Shown one piece after another: positions 1 through 11,500 of a DNA stretch of 64,000 nucleotides (position 1 is its first letter; each line of letters opens with the position of its first letter). The DNA comes from Petrosia ficiformis (Eukaryota > Porifera > Demospongiae > Haplosclerida > Petrosiidae), in NCBI GenBank assembly GCA_947044365.1, contig OX345637.1:11232576-11296575 (forward strand). The letters are read 5' to 3'. The position numbers were made by a program, and so were the translations under genes. The notes beneath the pieces were generated by a model. That model did no database searches and was not told where the DNA came from. It saw only the letters and a list, made by a program, of their open reading frames with translations.

Positions 1-7
1 ATATTAC

Positions 8-516
8 CTTGTGTTATAGGTATTAGCAGGAGCCCATAAACTAGGAGCGGGTAACATGGGCTCCTGGTATTAGTAATAGTAGAATACAGATACTCATCAC
101 AGACTGTTTGGATTTCTAACTTATACTCTTCCCTTTAGTTATTACGTTTAACTATACATTACTTATTTATTTCAGTCACATGTCATTAGTTATTTTTTGT
201 AGTTGTATAAACACTCACATACTGGTACATATACATATACAGTATATTAATTACTATTATTTTAATTCATGAATCAACTGTTTATCACTTGTTCTGATGA
301 CATTATGTGTGAGTATATTATGTGTCTTCTTTATTGAGTCACACTAAAGTCCTTGTAAGTGATTCATTACATAAACTATTTCATAATTACATAATAGTAA
401 TATGTATATATAACATACATGTCATTGTGACACACTAGCACATAATATGACAATGAGATTAGACTCTTGAATAATAGTCAAATGTATATTATACTTACCA
501 TGTTCTTGATGTACAT
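8..516 (-). pseudogene. Receptor copy 0: 5' end only, signal-peptide exon broken by a 40-base insertion
   Basis: Only the leader exon end (499-516, coding from ATG at 514-516, donor GTAAGTAT) and the signal-peptide exon (8-103) lie in the window; the rest continues to the left. The signal-peptide exon should be 49 bases but is 96, because a 40-base segment at 27-66 plus a duplicated GTATTAG was inserted. The extra 47 bases shift the frame: after the normal start and hydrophobic run the reading frame hits TAG inside the insert. The exon donor also reads GTAATAT instead of the GTAAGTAT of most paralogs. This copy cannot make a normal secreted or membrane receptor unless the exon is skipped. Confidence 0.8.
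27..66. mobile_element. 40-base insert with 10-base terminal inverted repeats and a 7-base target duplication
   Basis: The insert begins CAGGAGCCCA and ends TGGGCTCCTG, exact reverse complements. It is flanked by direct copies of GTATTAG at 20-26 and 67-73. The paralogous signal-peptide exons (for example 3646-3694) have a single GTATTAG and no insert, so this is a clean insertion. Its family is unknown; it is too short to carry a gene. Confidence 0.75.
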
Positions 517-998
517 TTTTGGATAGAGGACTTAGTTCATTAACACCTGTTTCTACACACCATGACAAGAGAAACTGAACTTTCATTTGAACAAAAAACA
601 GAATCTTCTTTGACACACCTTTTGAATCAAAATCTAATATGGATATAACACACACACACAATCTCACTGTATCAAAGTTGACATCACTTAACTGAGGTCC
701 TACTATTGCAATCTTCATTACATGTTCAACCTGAAGTCGGATAGTAAACTACACACTTTAACCACTTTCCATTCCTGAAGTTCAAATCCTTTGAACCCTA
801 ATATATTAAACCAGGAAAATGCTTTTGCCTGAATATTGAAATAAATAACATGCCATATATACATAATAACGTATTTAAAAAAAAAATTATATCTAACAAA
901 AAACACAGACAATAATAAAAAGTAATTAAATAATGAAGTTTCAATTCATTGTGTATCACAATTATATTTATTCATCATTGATGTATTGAGTGTGATGA
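517..998. other. Leader exon body of copy 0 and spacer to copy 1
   Basis: Roughly 517-740 is the upstream part of the copy 0 leader exon, conserved in every unit and including a TG/CA tract near 650-662. From about 740 to 960 I see only AT-rich spacer. AATAAA on the minus strand at 967-972 is about 27 bases past the copy 1 stop codon and is a plausible poly(A) signal for that gene. The transcription start is not identifiable. Confidence 0.5.
967..972 (-). terminator. Poly(A) signal AATAAA of receptor copy 1
   Basis: The complement of TTTATT reads AATAAA shortly after the tail-exon stop codon at 999-1001. Several paralogs have GATAAA or GATACA at the equivalent place, so the signal may be weak elsewhere. 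Confidence 0.5.
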
Positions 999-3900
999 TT
1001 ATGGATTCACATTTTCGTAATGAGACTCTTGTCTAGTTTGTATATGTAACTGATCTGATGTACTGTTCTGTACTGTTTCATAACTTGGATTCATTGTCAT
1101 ACGAGTTTTTTGTTTGTTTGACTGAACTGAATCATAACAAGGATTAATATCAACATTCACATCAGAATGTATGTCATCCTACAAAAGAGAGTAGTAAACA
1201 CTTTCAACATAAAACAAGAAGAAACATCTTTATTCCTTACACAATGTACATTATACATCTTAAAATATGTCATGTATGACAGCATTTTTACTTAGTACAC
1301 ACTGCAAAAATAAAATTGATAAAATAACTAATTTATTGGTTAGTACAGTTGCAAGGAATAGTGGAAATTGTAATTTAGTTGGTCATGTAGGTTGTTAAAA
1401 CTTGTTATGGATATTCTGTAATTTATAATCAAATAATTGTAATATAAATATCCTTATGCTGTCTAATAGATATAGAAAGTAGAATAAATATTTTAAATTT
1501 TAAATTAAATCATTGTAGGTTTCCAAACCTTCTTTGTTCATCTAATATGAGATATCAGGCATGATAAATGATTATAATTGGTACATATATCTTTTACATA
1601 TTTTAATATAATTAGACTAAAGTAGCTATATATGATGTTAGATGTATGTATCCTGAACAACCAACTAATTGTTAAATTCTTGTAACTGCACTAACCAATA
1701 TATTTATGCAATTCTATTTTTGCAGTGCACACACACACTGGTACATTCATTTTCTAAATCCTAACCTGATTCTTTATACACTTGCAATTGGAAAGAACTT
1801 CTATTTTCCTTACTATTAAAATTAGTATAATACCACCAATCAGAATAATAATAAATGACATCAGACCTAAATTCAACATTATAATCATAATAGACACATT
1901 TATTATCTCTCATTAGACTCACCTACTGTGATACCTATAATCAAATCTTGTGATGTGTCAACTCGTCTTCCTATAATAAAAATGATGATAATCTGTCAAA
2001 TAATATGTCACTGTTTGAATTATTAATGATTAATGTACATGAGTGCATGGTTGTCTACCATTAGTTGGATATTCAGAAGATGTTGGCACTATAGTTGTTG
2101 CTTCACTTTGTGATAATGATGGTGATAATGGTGATGGTGATGACGACATGATTGGAGGAGGCAGTCCATCAATACTATGTTGTATTAACTGATAAACTGA
2201 CTGGTAGTTGATAACACCATCATGTTGAATATCATAAAATGATATGTTATAATCACTAGTATAAATTCCATCTATACACTTTATAACATTCTGGGTACCC
2301 AAAGGCCTAGTGATATTGAGTTGACCATTACATTCAGTTCTTGTACACAGGTATTCAATGGAACATCCTAATGACTGACTTCCTTTAACAAATATACATG
2401 TGAAACAAACATGTCCTGTAGTGGAGTCTTGTACAACTACATCTCCTCTTAATGTACCTGTGTTAATGTAGTCATCAACTACATTGTCCAGTGGAATAAT
2501 AATTTTACTCACTTAAATTCTTTGGTTCATTACAAACAACTTCTAATCCAGATTCGTACATTAAAACTGTATTAACACTCCACTTCTTATTATTATCCAG
2601 AAACCCAACATTAATCTCTCCTGTCATTACTGGTGAATATTGTGTTATAATACCTGTTCTGTTATACACACAAGATCCTGATTCATCACTCAGTTCAGTA
2701 ATACATACATATATTCCACTAGGTTGTGGATTCATGAGAATAGTATCCTATAATAGTATATTAATACAGTATCAGAGCTATTAGTATCAGTGACTCACTC
2801 TTATAATTGTGTTTATAATCCAATTACCATTTTCAATTCTAATTCCAATATCATAGTCTGTTATATGTACTATAAACAAAAGAAAATTAAAACGATAACA
2901 TCTGTTTGAATATAATTTACTTTTTTCAATGTTTACAATACTTTCATTTCTTTCTCCCTCCAGATCTTTACTTATAACAGCTGTTATACTGATAGTATAG
3001 GTACCAAACTCACTAACATTATATGTGTATTGAGTATCAAGTGTTCCAGTTAGTGATACTTGTTTAACAAGTTCTTCTTCATTAGTGATATTAATATTAT
3101 ATTTTGATATTGTGAATTCAGGTATAGTATATGGAGTGTTCCAGTTACACTGAATAGTGTATAGTAAACTGATAACACAAGTCAAATCTACAGGATCAGG
3201 TTTACCTATAGTGAATAATGAATAATACCAGCCCAGACACATAGGCTTTAATATAACATGTAATTATAATCATAAACCATACCACCTTGTATTAACAATG
3301 TAGCATTAGTTGTGTTAACAGCATGTTGTGTAAAACCATCCAATTCAAATGCAATACATGTCACTATAGTATTATTCAGTTCAGGATTTCCTGGTATAGT
3401 GAGACTTGAATTCTGTGTACCAGCACCATATGTGACTATTCCAAGATCAATAATAGAAGGAAGAGTTGAGAGTGATTCATTCACAATCCATTGAATTGTT
3501 AGTTCCTTGTTATCCACTGAACACTTGTACACTGCTGTCTGGTGTATAGTAATAGCTTGAGATGGTATAAATGAGAACTGAACACCTGTATATATATAAT
3601 AAAAGATGAAATGAAGACTAAGTGATATTTCACATGTATACTTACCTTGTGTTATAGGTATTAGTAATAGTAGAATACAGATACTCATCACAGACTGGTA
3701 ATATCATCTAACTTATACTCCTCCCTTTAATTAAGTTTAACTATACATGCCTACGATATTCATTATTTATTTCAGTCACATGTCATTGGTTATTTTTTTA
3801 GTTGTATAAACACTCACATACTGGTACGTACATATACACAGTACGTATAACAATTAATTACTATTGAATCAACTGTTTATCAACTGTTTATCACTTGTGT

Positions 3901-4148
3901 GAGTATATTATGTATCTTCTTTATTAAGTCACACTGATGTTTTACAGTCCTTATAAGTGATTCTGTAAAAACTTCATAATTACATGATAGTGTGAATGTA
4001 ATATATACATGTGAAGATAGTGTGAATGTAACATGCATGTAACATATGTGTGACACACTAGCACAAAGTTAATATGACAATGAGATTAGATTCTTGAATA
4101 ATAGTCAAATGTATATAATATTATACTTACCATGTTCTTGATGTACAT
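999..4148 (-). CDS. Receptor copy 1: intact Ig-FN3 type I membrane receptor with tyrosine tail
   Basis: Exons (genomic, gene order): 4131-4148, 3646-3694, 3286-3585, 2921-3205, 2799-2869, 2513-2747, 2059-2457, 1923-1970, 1766-1866, 999-1178. They sum to 1686 bases, 561 residues. Residues 1-22 include a signal peptide (core ICILLLLIPITQ). Residues 23-122 are Ig-like with Cys44, Trp55 and Cys99. Residues 123-217 are FN3-like with Cys132-x9-Cys142-x-Trp144. Residues 218-319 are an unrecognised domain, and 319-452 a cysteine-containing segment followed by a Ser/Pro/Thr stalk. The membrane helix is about 470-487 and the tail 502-561, with Tyr517 and Tyr535 in NPxY motifs and Tyr556 in SHYENV. The exon 3 donor is preceded by an A-run, and the exon 6 donor (GTAGAC) is weak. 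The start is the first ATG in frame after a stop in the leader. Probable role: cell-surface recognition and signalling; the ligand is unknown. Confidence 0.85.
1300..1726. mobile_element. MITE-like element in intron 8 of receptor copy 1
   Basis: The left end CACTGCAAAAATA and the right end TATTTTTGCAGTG are inverted copies, and similarity continues inward for about 50 bases. There is no coding capacity. Equivalent introns of copies 2, 4, 8, 9, 10 and 12 lack it, while copies 3, 7 and 13 carry it. Confidence 0.65.
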
Positions 4149-5110
4149 TTCTGGATAAAGGACTTAGTTCATTAACACCTCTTTCTACACACCATGACAA
4201 GAGAAACAACTTTCATATGTACAAAAAACATAATCTTCTTTGACACACCTTTTGAAATAATGTATATACTTACTATGTTCTAGATGTATATATCACTGCA
4301 AAAATAGAATTGTTAAAATAACAAATGTACAGCTAAGATGCAAATTATAATTTAATTGGTCATACAGATTGTTGTAGTGATACAAGATACTTGTACTATA
4401 ATCAATTTTCATGACAGATATCTCATATTAGATGCACAAAGAAGGTTTGAAAACCTAAAATGATTTAATTAAAATGTTATTCTGCTTCTTTGTATATCTA
4501 ATAGAGAAAATTGAAATTGGGATAATAATTATAATTACATGTATGTCACTATGTAGTCATAACAACCTACTCAACCACACAAGAAAGAAAAAACCATTTC
4601 ACATACAATGTGAAAGTAGTGTATTGCGTTGTGATTTCAATGATTACACAACAAAAACACAATATCAATTCTGCAACACAGATGTACCATGCACAACAGT
4701 TGTGGAAAATGTAATGATTGCGTAAATTGTTGCGAATTTTACACTGATTCCATTTCATTTTACAATGGCTGTAAAATAATTAATTATACTAAATTAAATT
4801 AGTTATTTTAACAATTTTATTTCAGTTTCAGTGTACATTTCTGGATAGTGGACTTAGTTCACTAACACCTCACTCTACACACCATGACAAGAGAAACTGA
4901 ACTTTCATATGTACATAAAACATATATTTTCTTTGACACACCTTTTGAATCAAAATACAATATGGATATAACACACACAATCTCCCTGTATCAACGTTCA
5001 CATGTGTTAACTGAGGTCCTTCTACTGCAATCTTCATTAGATGTTCAAGGTTCAAGTCAGATGATAAACAATACACCTGTACCCCTTAACCACTTTCCTT
5101 CTCCAAAGTT
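4131..5110 (-). promoter_or_regulatory. Tandem leader exons upstream of receptor copy 1, distal one split by an inverted-repeat element
   Basis: The proximal leader (4131 to about 4260) has a good donor (GTAAGTATAA). A second leader copy follows: a donor-like piece at about 4265-4293 and its body at 4834-5080, separated by a 540-base element (4294-4833). The two leaders may mark the promoter region. I cannot place a TATA box or start site. The remainder to 5314 is AT-rich spacer. Confidence 0.5.
4294..4833. mobile_element. 540-base inverted-repeat element inside a leader exon
   Basis: It starts CACTGCAAAAATAGAATTG and ends with an imperfect complement, ATTTCAGTTTCAGTG, preceded by GTTATTTTAACAATTTT, which mirrors the inner left end. 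Its interior shares a segment (AGATGCACAAAGAAGGTTTG) with the intron 8 elements in the opposite orientation, so it belongs to the same family. No transposase is visible. Confidence 0.6.
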
Positions 5111-5314
5111 CAAATCCTGTTAATCCCTGAATGTTCTAATGTTACAGTAGTAATGTATTAAGCCAAAAAAGGATGTAATAATTTTTGAAACAAATGGTAT
5201 GCTATACATAATAATGATAATGTCATAAAAATAATATTATATCTAACAGACACTTTAGCACTAAAAAGCTATATTTGACAAATAATAAAGTTTCGTGTAT
5301 CATGATTATAATAA

Positions 5315-8055
5315 TTAAGGATTTACATTTTCGTAATGAGACTCTTGTCTAGTTTGTATATGTAACTGATCTGATGTACTGTTCTGTACTGTTTCATAAC
5401 TTGGATTCATTGTCATACGAGTTTTTTGATTGTTTGACTGAACTGAATCATAACAAGGATTAATATCAACATTCACATCAGAATGTATGTCATCCTACAA
5501 AAGAGAGTAGTAAACACTTTCAACATAAAACAAGAAGACATATCTTTATTCCTTACACATGTACATTATACACCATCAAAACATAAAATATGTCGTATAT
5601 GATAACATTTTTACTTACATTATTCTCTCTTACACTCAGTACACACTCACTGGTACATTCATTTTCTAAATCCTAACCTGATTCTTTATACACTTGGAAA
5701 GAACTTCTATTTTCCTTACTATTAAAACTAGTGTAATACCACCAATCAGAATAATAATAAATGATATCAGACCTAAATTCCACATTATAATCATAATAGA
5801 CACATTTATTATCTCTCATTAGACTCACCTACTGTGATACCTATAATCAAATCTTGTGATGACTCAACTTGACTTCCTATTATAAAAATTATGATAATCT
5901 GTCAAATAATATGTCACTGTAAGAATTATTAATAATTAATGTTCATGAGTGCATGGTTGTCTCACCATTAGGTGGATATTCAGAAGATGTTGGCACTATA
6001 GTTGTTGCTTCTCTTTGTGATGATGATGGTGATGATGATAATGGTGATGACGACATGATTGGAGGAAAGAGTCCATCAATACTATGTTGTATTAACTGAT
6101 AAGCTGGCTGGTTGCTGATAACACCATCATGTTCAATATCATAAAATGATATATTATAATAACTAGTATAAATTCCATCTATACACTTTGTAACATTCTG
6201 GCTACCCAAAGGCCTATTGATATTGAGTTGACCATTATATTCAGTTCTTGTACACAGGTATTCAATGGAACATCCTAATGACTGACTTCCTTCAACAAAT
6301 ATACATGTGAAACAAACTCGTCCTGTTGCGGAGTCCTGTACAACTACATCTCCTCTTTGTACATCAAATGTACCTGTGTATATAATCATCAATTATTTAG
6401 AATATTTTATTATACTCACTTATATCTTTTGGTTCATTACAAACAACTTCCAATCCAGACTCATATATCAAAACTATAATGACATTCCACTTCGTATTAT
6501 CATTCAGTAACCCAACATTAATCTCTCCTGTTATTACTGGTGAATATTGTGTTATAATACCTGTTCTGTTATACATACGAGATCCTGATTCATCACTCAG
6601 TTCAGTAATACATACATATATTCCACTAGGTTGTGGATTCATGAGAATAGTATCCTATAATAGTATATTAATAGAGTATCAGAGCTATTAGTATCAGTGA
6701 CTCACTCTTATAATTGTGTTTATAATCCAATTACCATTTTCAATTCTAATTCCAATATCATAGTCTGTTATATGTACTATAAATAAAAGAATAGTAATAA
6801 AATTATTAATCAGGACTCATAATATAATTTACCTGTTTCAATGTTTACAATACTTTCATTTCTTTCTCCCTCCAGATCTTCACTTATAACAGCTGTTATA
6901 CTGATAGTATAGGTACCAAACTCACTAACATTATATGTGTATTGAGTATCAAGTGTTCCAGCTAGTGATACTTGTTTAACAAGTTCTTCTTCATTAGTGA
7001 TATTAATATTATATTTTGATATTGGGAATTCAGGTATAGTATATGGAGTGTTCCAGTTACACTGAATAGTGTATAGTAAACTGATAACACAAGTCAAATC
7101 TACAGGATCAAGTTTACCTGCAATGAGAACATTAATATCAATTTCATTTTATTAACTATACAAGTATGCTCTATAACATTCATTAGTCTAATAGAATTCA
7201 CATACCTTGTATAAACAATGTAGCATTCCTTCTATTAGTATACAGTGCTGTATCAACCAGTCCTGATGCAATACATGTCACTATAGTATTATTCAGTTCA
7301 GAATTTCCTGGTATAGTGACACTTGAATTCTGTGTACCAAAACCATATGTGATTATCCCAAGATCAGTGATAGAAGAATCAGTTGAGGTAGTTACATTCA
7401 CAATCCACTGAACTGTTACTCCATTATTATCCACTGAACACCTGTACACTGCTGTCTGTTGTATAGTAATAGCTTGAGATGGAATAAATGAGAACTGAAC
7501 ACCTGTATATATATAATATATATATATAATATAAGATGAAATCAAGACTAAGTGATATTTCACATGTATACTTACCTTGTGTTATAGGTATTAGTAAAAG
7601 TAGAATACAAATACTCATCACAGACTGGTAGTTCAGATTTCTTGAATAAATCTAATATTATACTCCTCCCTTTAGTTATGAAGTTACTATTCACAAAAGA
7701 ATTTACTATAACTATACATGTTGGCATATACTACAATATTCATTATATAATTCAGTCACATGTCATTAGTTATTGTTTTTGCTTATATAAACACACACTT
7801 GTTCTCATGATATTATGTGTGAGTATATTATGTGTCTTCTTTATTGAGTCACACTGATCTTTTAAAAAGTCCTTGTAAGTGATAAAAATATTACATAAAC
7901 TCTTTCATAATTACATGATAATCTAAATGTAATATGCATGTATAACATACATGTGTGACCACAAGTGCAAAGCTTTAATAATTTTATGACAATGGAATTT
8001 GACTCTTGAATTATAGTCAAATGTATATTATACTTACCATGTTCTTGATGTACAT
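5315..8055 (-). CDS. Receptor copy 2: intact Ig-FN3 membrane receptor
   Basis: Exons: 8038-8055, 7576-7624, 7206-7502, 6833-7117, 6706-6776, 6420-6654, 5966-6373, 5829-5876, 5678-5772, 5315-5494; total 1686 bases, 561 residues. The Ig exon keeps both cysteines and Trp and ends with a distinctive ALYTNRRNAT segment, nearly shared with copy 12. The FN3 exon starts KLDP rather than KPDP. Exon 6 begins with the longer TFDVQRGD form and has a Ser-rich stalk. The transmembrane exon is 95 bases (31 full codons), two codons shorter than in copy 1. The tail keeps all three tyrosine motifs. All donors and acceptors are canonical, and intron 5 is only 46 bases. Confidence 0.85.
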
Positions 8056-8563
8056 TTCTGGATAGTGGACTTAGTTCACAAACACTGAGGCCTCTCTCTA
8101 CACACCATAACAAGAGAAACTGAACTTTCATATGTACAGAAAACAGCATCTTCTTTGACACACCTTCTCAATCAATTGACATAACACACACACACACACA
8201 CAACCTCACTGTATCTAAGTTGACATCTGTTAACTGAGGTCCTACTATTGCAATCTTCATTAACATGTTCAACTTCAAGTTAGATAATAAACTACCCACC
8301 AGCACCCCTTATCCACTTTCCCTCACCAAAGTTCAAATCCTGTGAACTCCTAAACATTAACTCTAATGTGACTAGTAGCTAATGTACCAAGCATATAATA
8401 AAATAATTTTTGCCTGAATTTTAAGACAAACGACAGTCTTAAAAAATAATATTATATCAAACAAAAACACAGACATCACTATAGCACGAAAAACCAATTA
8501 TAATTGACAGATATTGTGTATCACAATTATATGTATCCAATCATTATGTGTTGAGTGTGATGA
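8056..8563. other. Leader body and spacer between receptor copies 2 and 3
   Basis: About 8056-8290 is leader exon sequence of copy 2 with a CA tract near 8187-8202. The rest is AT-rich spacer with no feature I can support. The block from about 7800 to 9500 is nearly the same as 61800-63500, so it belongs to a segmental duplication. Confidence 0.45.
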
Positions 8564-11500
8564 TTAAGGATTCACATTTTCGTAATGAGACTCTTGTCTA
8601 GTTTGTATATGTAACTGATCTGATGTACTGTTCTGTACTGTTTCATAACTTGGATTCATTGTCATACGAGTTTTTTGATTGTTTGACTGAACTGAATCAT
8701 AACAAGGATTAATATCAACATTCACATCAGAATGTATGTCATCCTACAAAAGAGAGTAGTAAACACTTTCAACATAAAACAAGAAGACACATCTTTATTC
8801 CTTACACATGTACATCAAAACTTAAAATATGTCGTATATGATAGCATTTTACTTACACTCAGTACACACTACAAAAATTAAATTGATAAAATAATAAATT
8901 ATGGGTTAGTACAGTTGCAAGGAATAGTGGAAATTGTAATTTAATTGGTTGTGTAGGTTGTGATGACTATATCAATATCCTTATGCTGTCTGATAGATAT
9001 TATACAAAGTAGAATAAGTATTTTAATTGAGTCACTTTAGGTTTCCAAACCTTCTTTGTGCATCTAATATGAGATATTAGGCATGATAATTGATTATAAT
9101 TGATACATATATCTTTTACGTATTTTAATATAATTAGACTAAAGTAGCTATATAATTTATGATGTTAGATGTATGTATCATGAACAATCAACTAATTGTT
9201 AAATTCTTGCAACTCCACTAACCAATATATTTATGCAATTCTATTTTTGCAGTGCACACACACTGGTACATTCATTTTCTAAATCCTAACCTGATTCTTT
9301 ATACACTTGGGAAGAACTTCTATTTTCCTTACTATTAAAACTAGTATAATACCACCAATCAGAATAATAATAAATGATATCAGACCTAAATTCAACATTA
9401 TAATCATAATAAATACATTTATTATCTCTCATTAGACTCACCTACTGTGATACCTATAATCAAATCTTGTGATGACTCAGCTTGTCTTCCTATTATAAAA
9501 ATTATGATAATCTGTCAAATAATATGTCACTGTAAGAATTATTAATAATTAATGTTCATGAGTGCATGGTTGTCTCACCATTAGGTGGATATTCAGAAGA
9601 TGTTGGCACTATAGTTGTTGCTTCTCTTTGTGATAATGATGGTGATGATGATAATGGTGATGACGACATGATTGGAGGAAAGAGTCCATCAATACTATGT
9701 TGTATTAACTGATAAGCTGGCTGGTTGCTGATAACACCATCATGTTCAATATCATAAAATGATATATTATAATAACTAGTATAAATTCCATCTATGCACT
9801 TTGTAACATTCTGGCTACCCAAAGACCTATTGATATTGAGTTGACCATTATATTCAGTTCTTGTACACAGGTATTCAATGGAACATCCTAATGACTGACT
9901 TGCTTCAACAAATATACATGTGAAACAAACTAGTCCTGTTGTGGGATCTTGTACAAATGCATCTCCTCTTTGTACATCAAATGTACCTGTGTATATAGTC
10001 ATTAAATATATTAATAATTATATTATTACACTCACTTCTATTTGTCGGCTTCGTAGAGACAATTTCCAATCCAGAATCATATATTAAAATGATATTAACA
10101 CTCCACTTTTTATTATCGTTCAGTAACCCAACATTAATCTCTCCTGTTATTACTGGTGAATATTGTGTTATAATACCTGTTCTGTTATACACACAAGATC
10201 CTGATTCATCACTCAGTTCAGTAATACATACATATATTCCTCTAGGTTGTGGATTCATGAGAATAGTATCCTATAATAGTATATTAATAGAGTATCACAG
10301 CTATTAGTATCAGTGACTCACTCTTATAATTGTGTTTATAATCCAATTACCATTTTCATTTCTAATTCCAATATCATGATTCATTATATGTACTATAAAC
10401 ACAAGAAAATTAAAATGATAACATCTGTTTGAATATAATTTACCTGTTTTAAAGTTTACAATACTTTCATTTCTTTCTCCCTCCAGATCTTCACTTATAA
10501 CAGCTGTTATACTGATAGTATAGGTACCAAACTCACTAACATTATATGTGTATTGAGTATCAAATGTTCCAGTTAGTGATACTTGTTTAACAAGTTCTTC
10601 TTCATTAGTGATATTAATATTATATTTTGATATTGTGAATTCAGGTAGAGTATATGGAGTGTTCCAGTTACACTGAATAGTGTATAGTAAACTGATAACA
10701 CAAGTCAAATCTACAGGATCAGGTTTACCTATAATGAAAGATATATGTGGGGTTTACAATTCATGTATTACAAATAGTTGGCAGATCATGGAACAAGTTT
10801 ATAGATTTAATATGATACATTTTGTGGACAAATTAATCAAAATTTTTCTTGATTCCTAAACTCAGTCTCAACAATATTGGCTATCAATTTCAGTATAATG
10901 CACAAGACTATCAGCTGTTGTACATCAGGATATATATATATATATATATATATGGCGATTCTTGTTTATTTTATTACTCATATGTATGGCCATTTAGGAG
11001 CGAATTGACGACAATACATATAACATGCACTGCTATAAATTATATAATATTATAACTAAACAAACACACAAATAAGTTATAATAAACTAAAATCTTGCTT
11101 AGCCTTGTGACCCCAATCAAAAATAATCCTGGGAAGACAATTTTTTGGTTAATCTCTTAATCTCAGTTAATTAGTTAATGAGTATTAGATGACTCATTAC
11201 CATACCTTGTAGCAACAATGTAGCATTAGTTGTGTTAACAGCATGTTGTGTAAAACCATCCAATTCAAATGCAATACATTTCACTATAGTATTATTCAGT
11301 TCAGGATTTCCTGGTATAGTGAGACTTGAATTCTGTGTACCATCACCATATGTGATTATTCCAAGAGCAGAGATAGAAGAATGAGTTGAGAGTGATTTAT
11401 TCACAATGCATAGAATTGATACTCCATTATTATCTACTGAACACTTGTACACTGCTGTCTGTTGTATAGTAATAGCTTGAGATGGTATAAATGAGAACTG

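Noticed and set aside
999..1178. Classical ITAM in the tail
   Set aside because: The gap between YDSV and YETV is 14 residues and position +3 is Val, outside the YxxL/I-x6-8-YxxL/I consensus.
2458..2512. Intron 5 read as coding (SKIIIPLDNVVDDYINTG)
   Set aside because: It looks protein-like and recurs in copies 1, 5, 6, 8 and 12, but it is bounded by GTGAGT and ACAG and has an in-frame TAA when read from exon 5.
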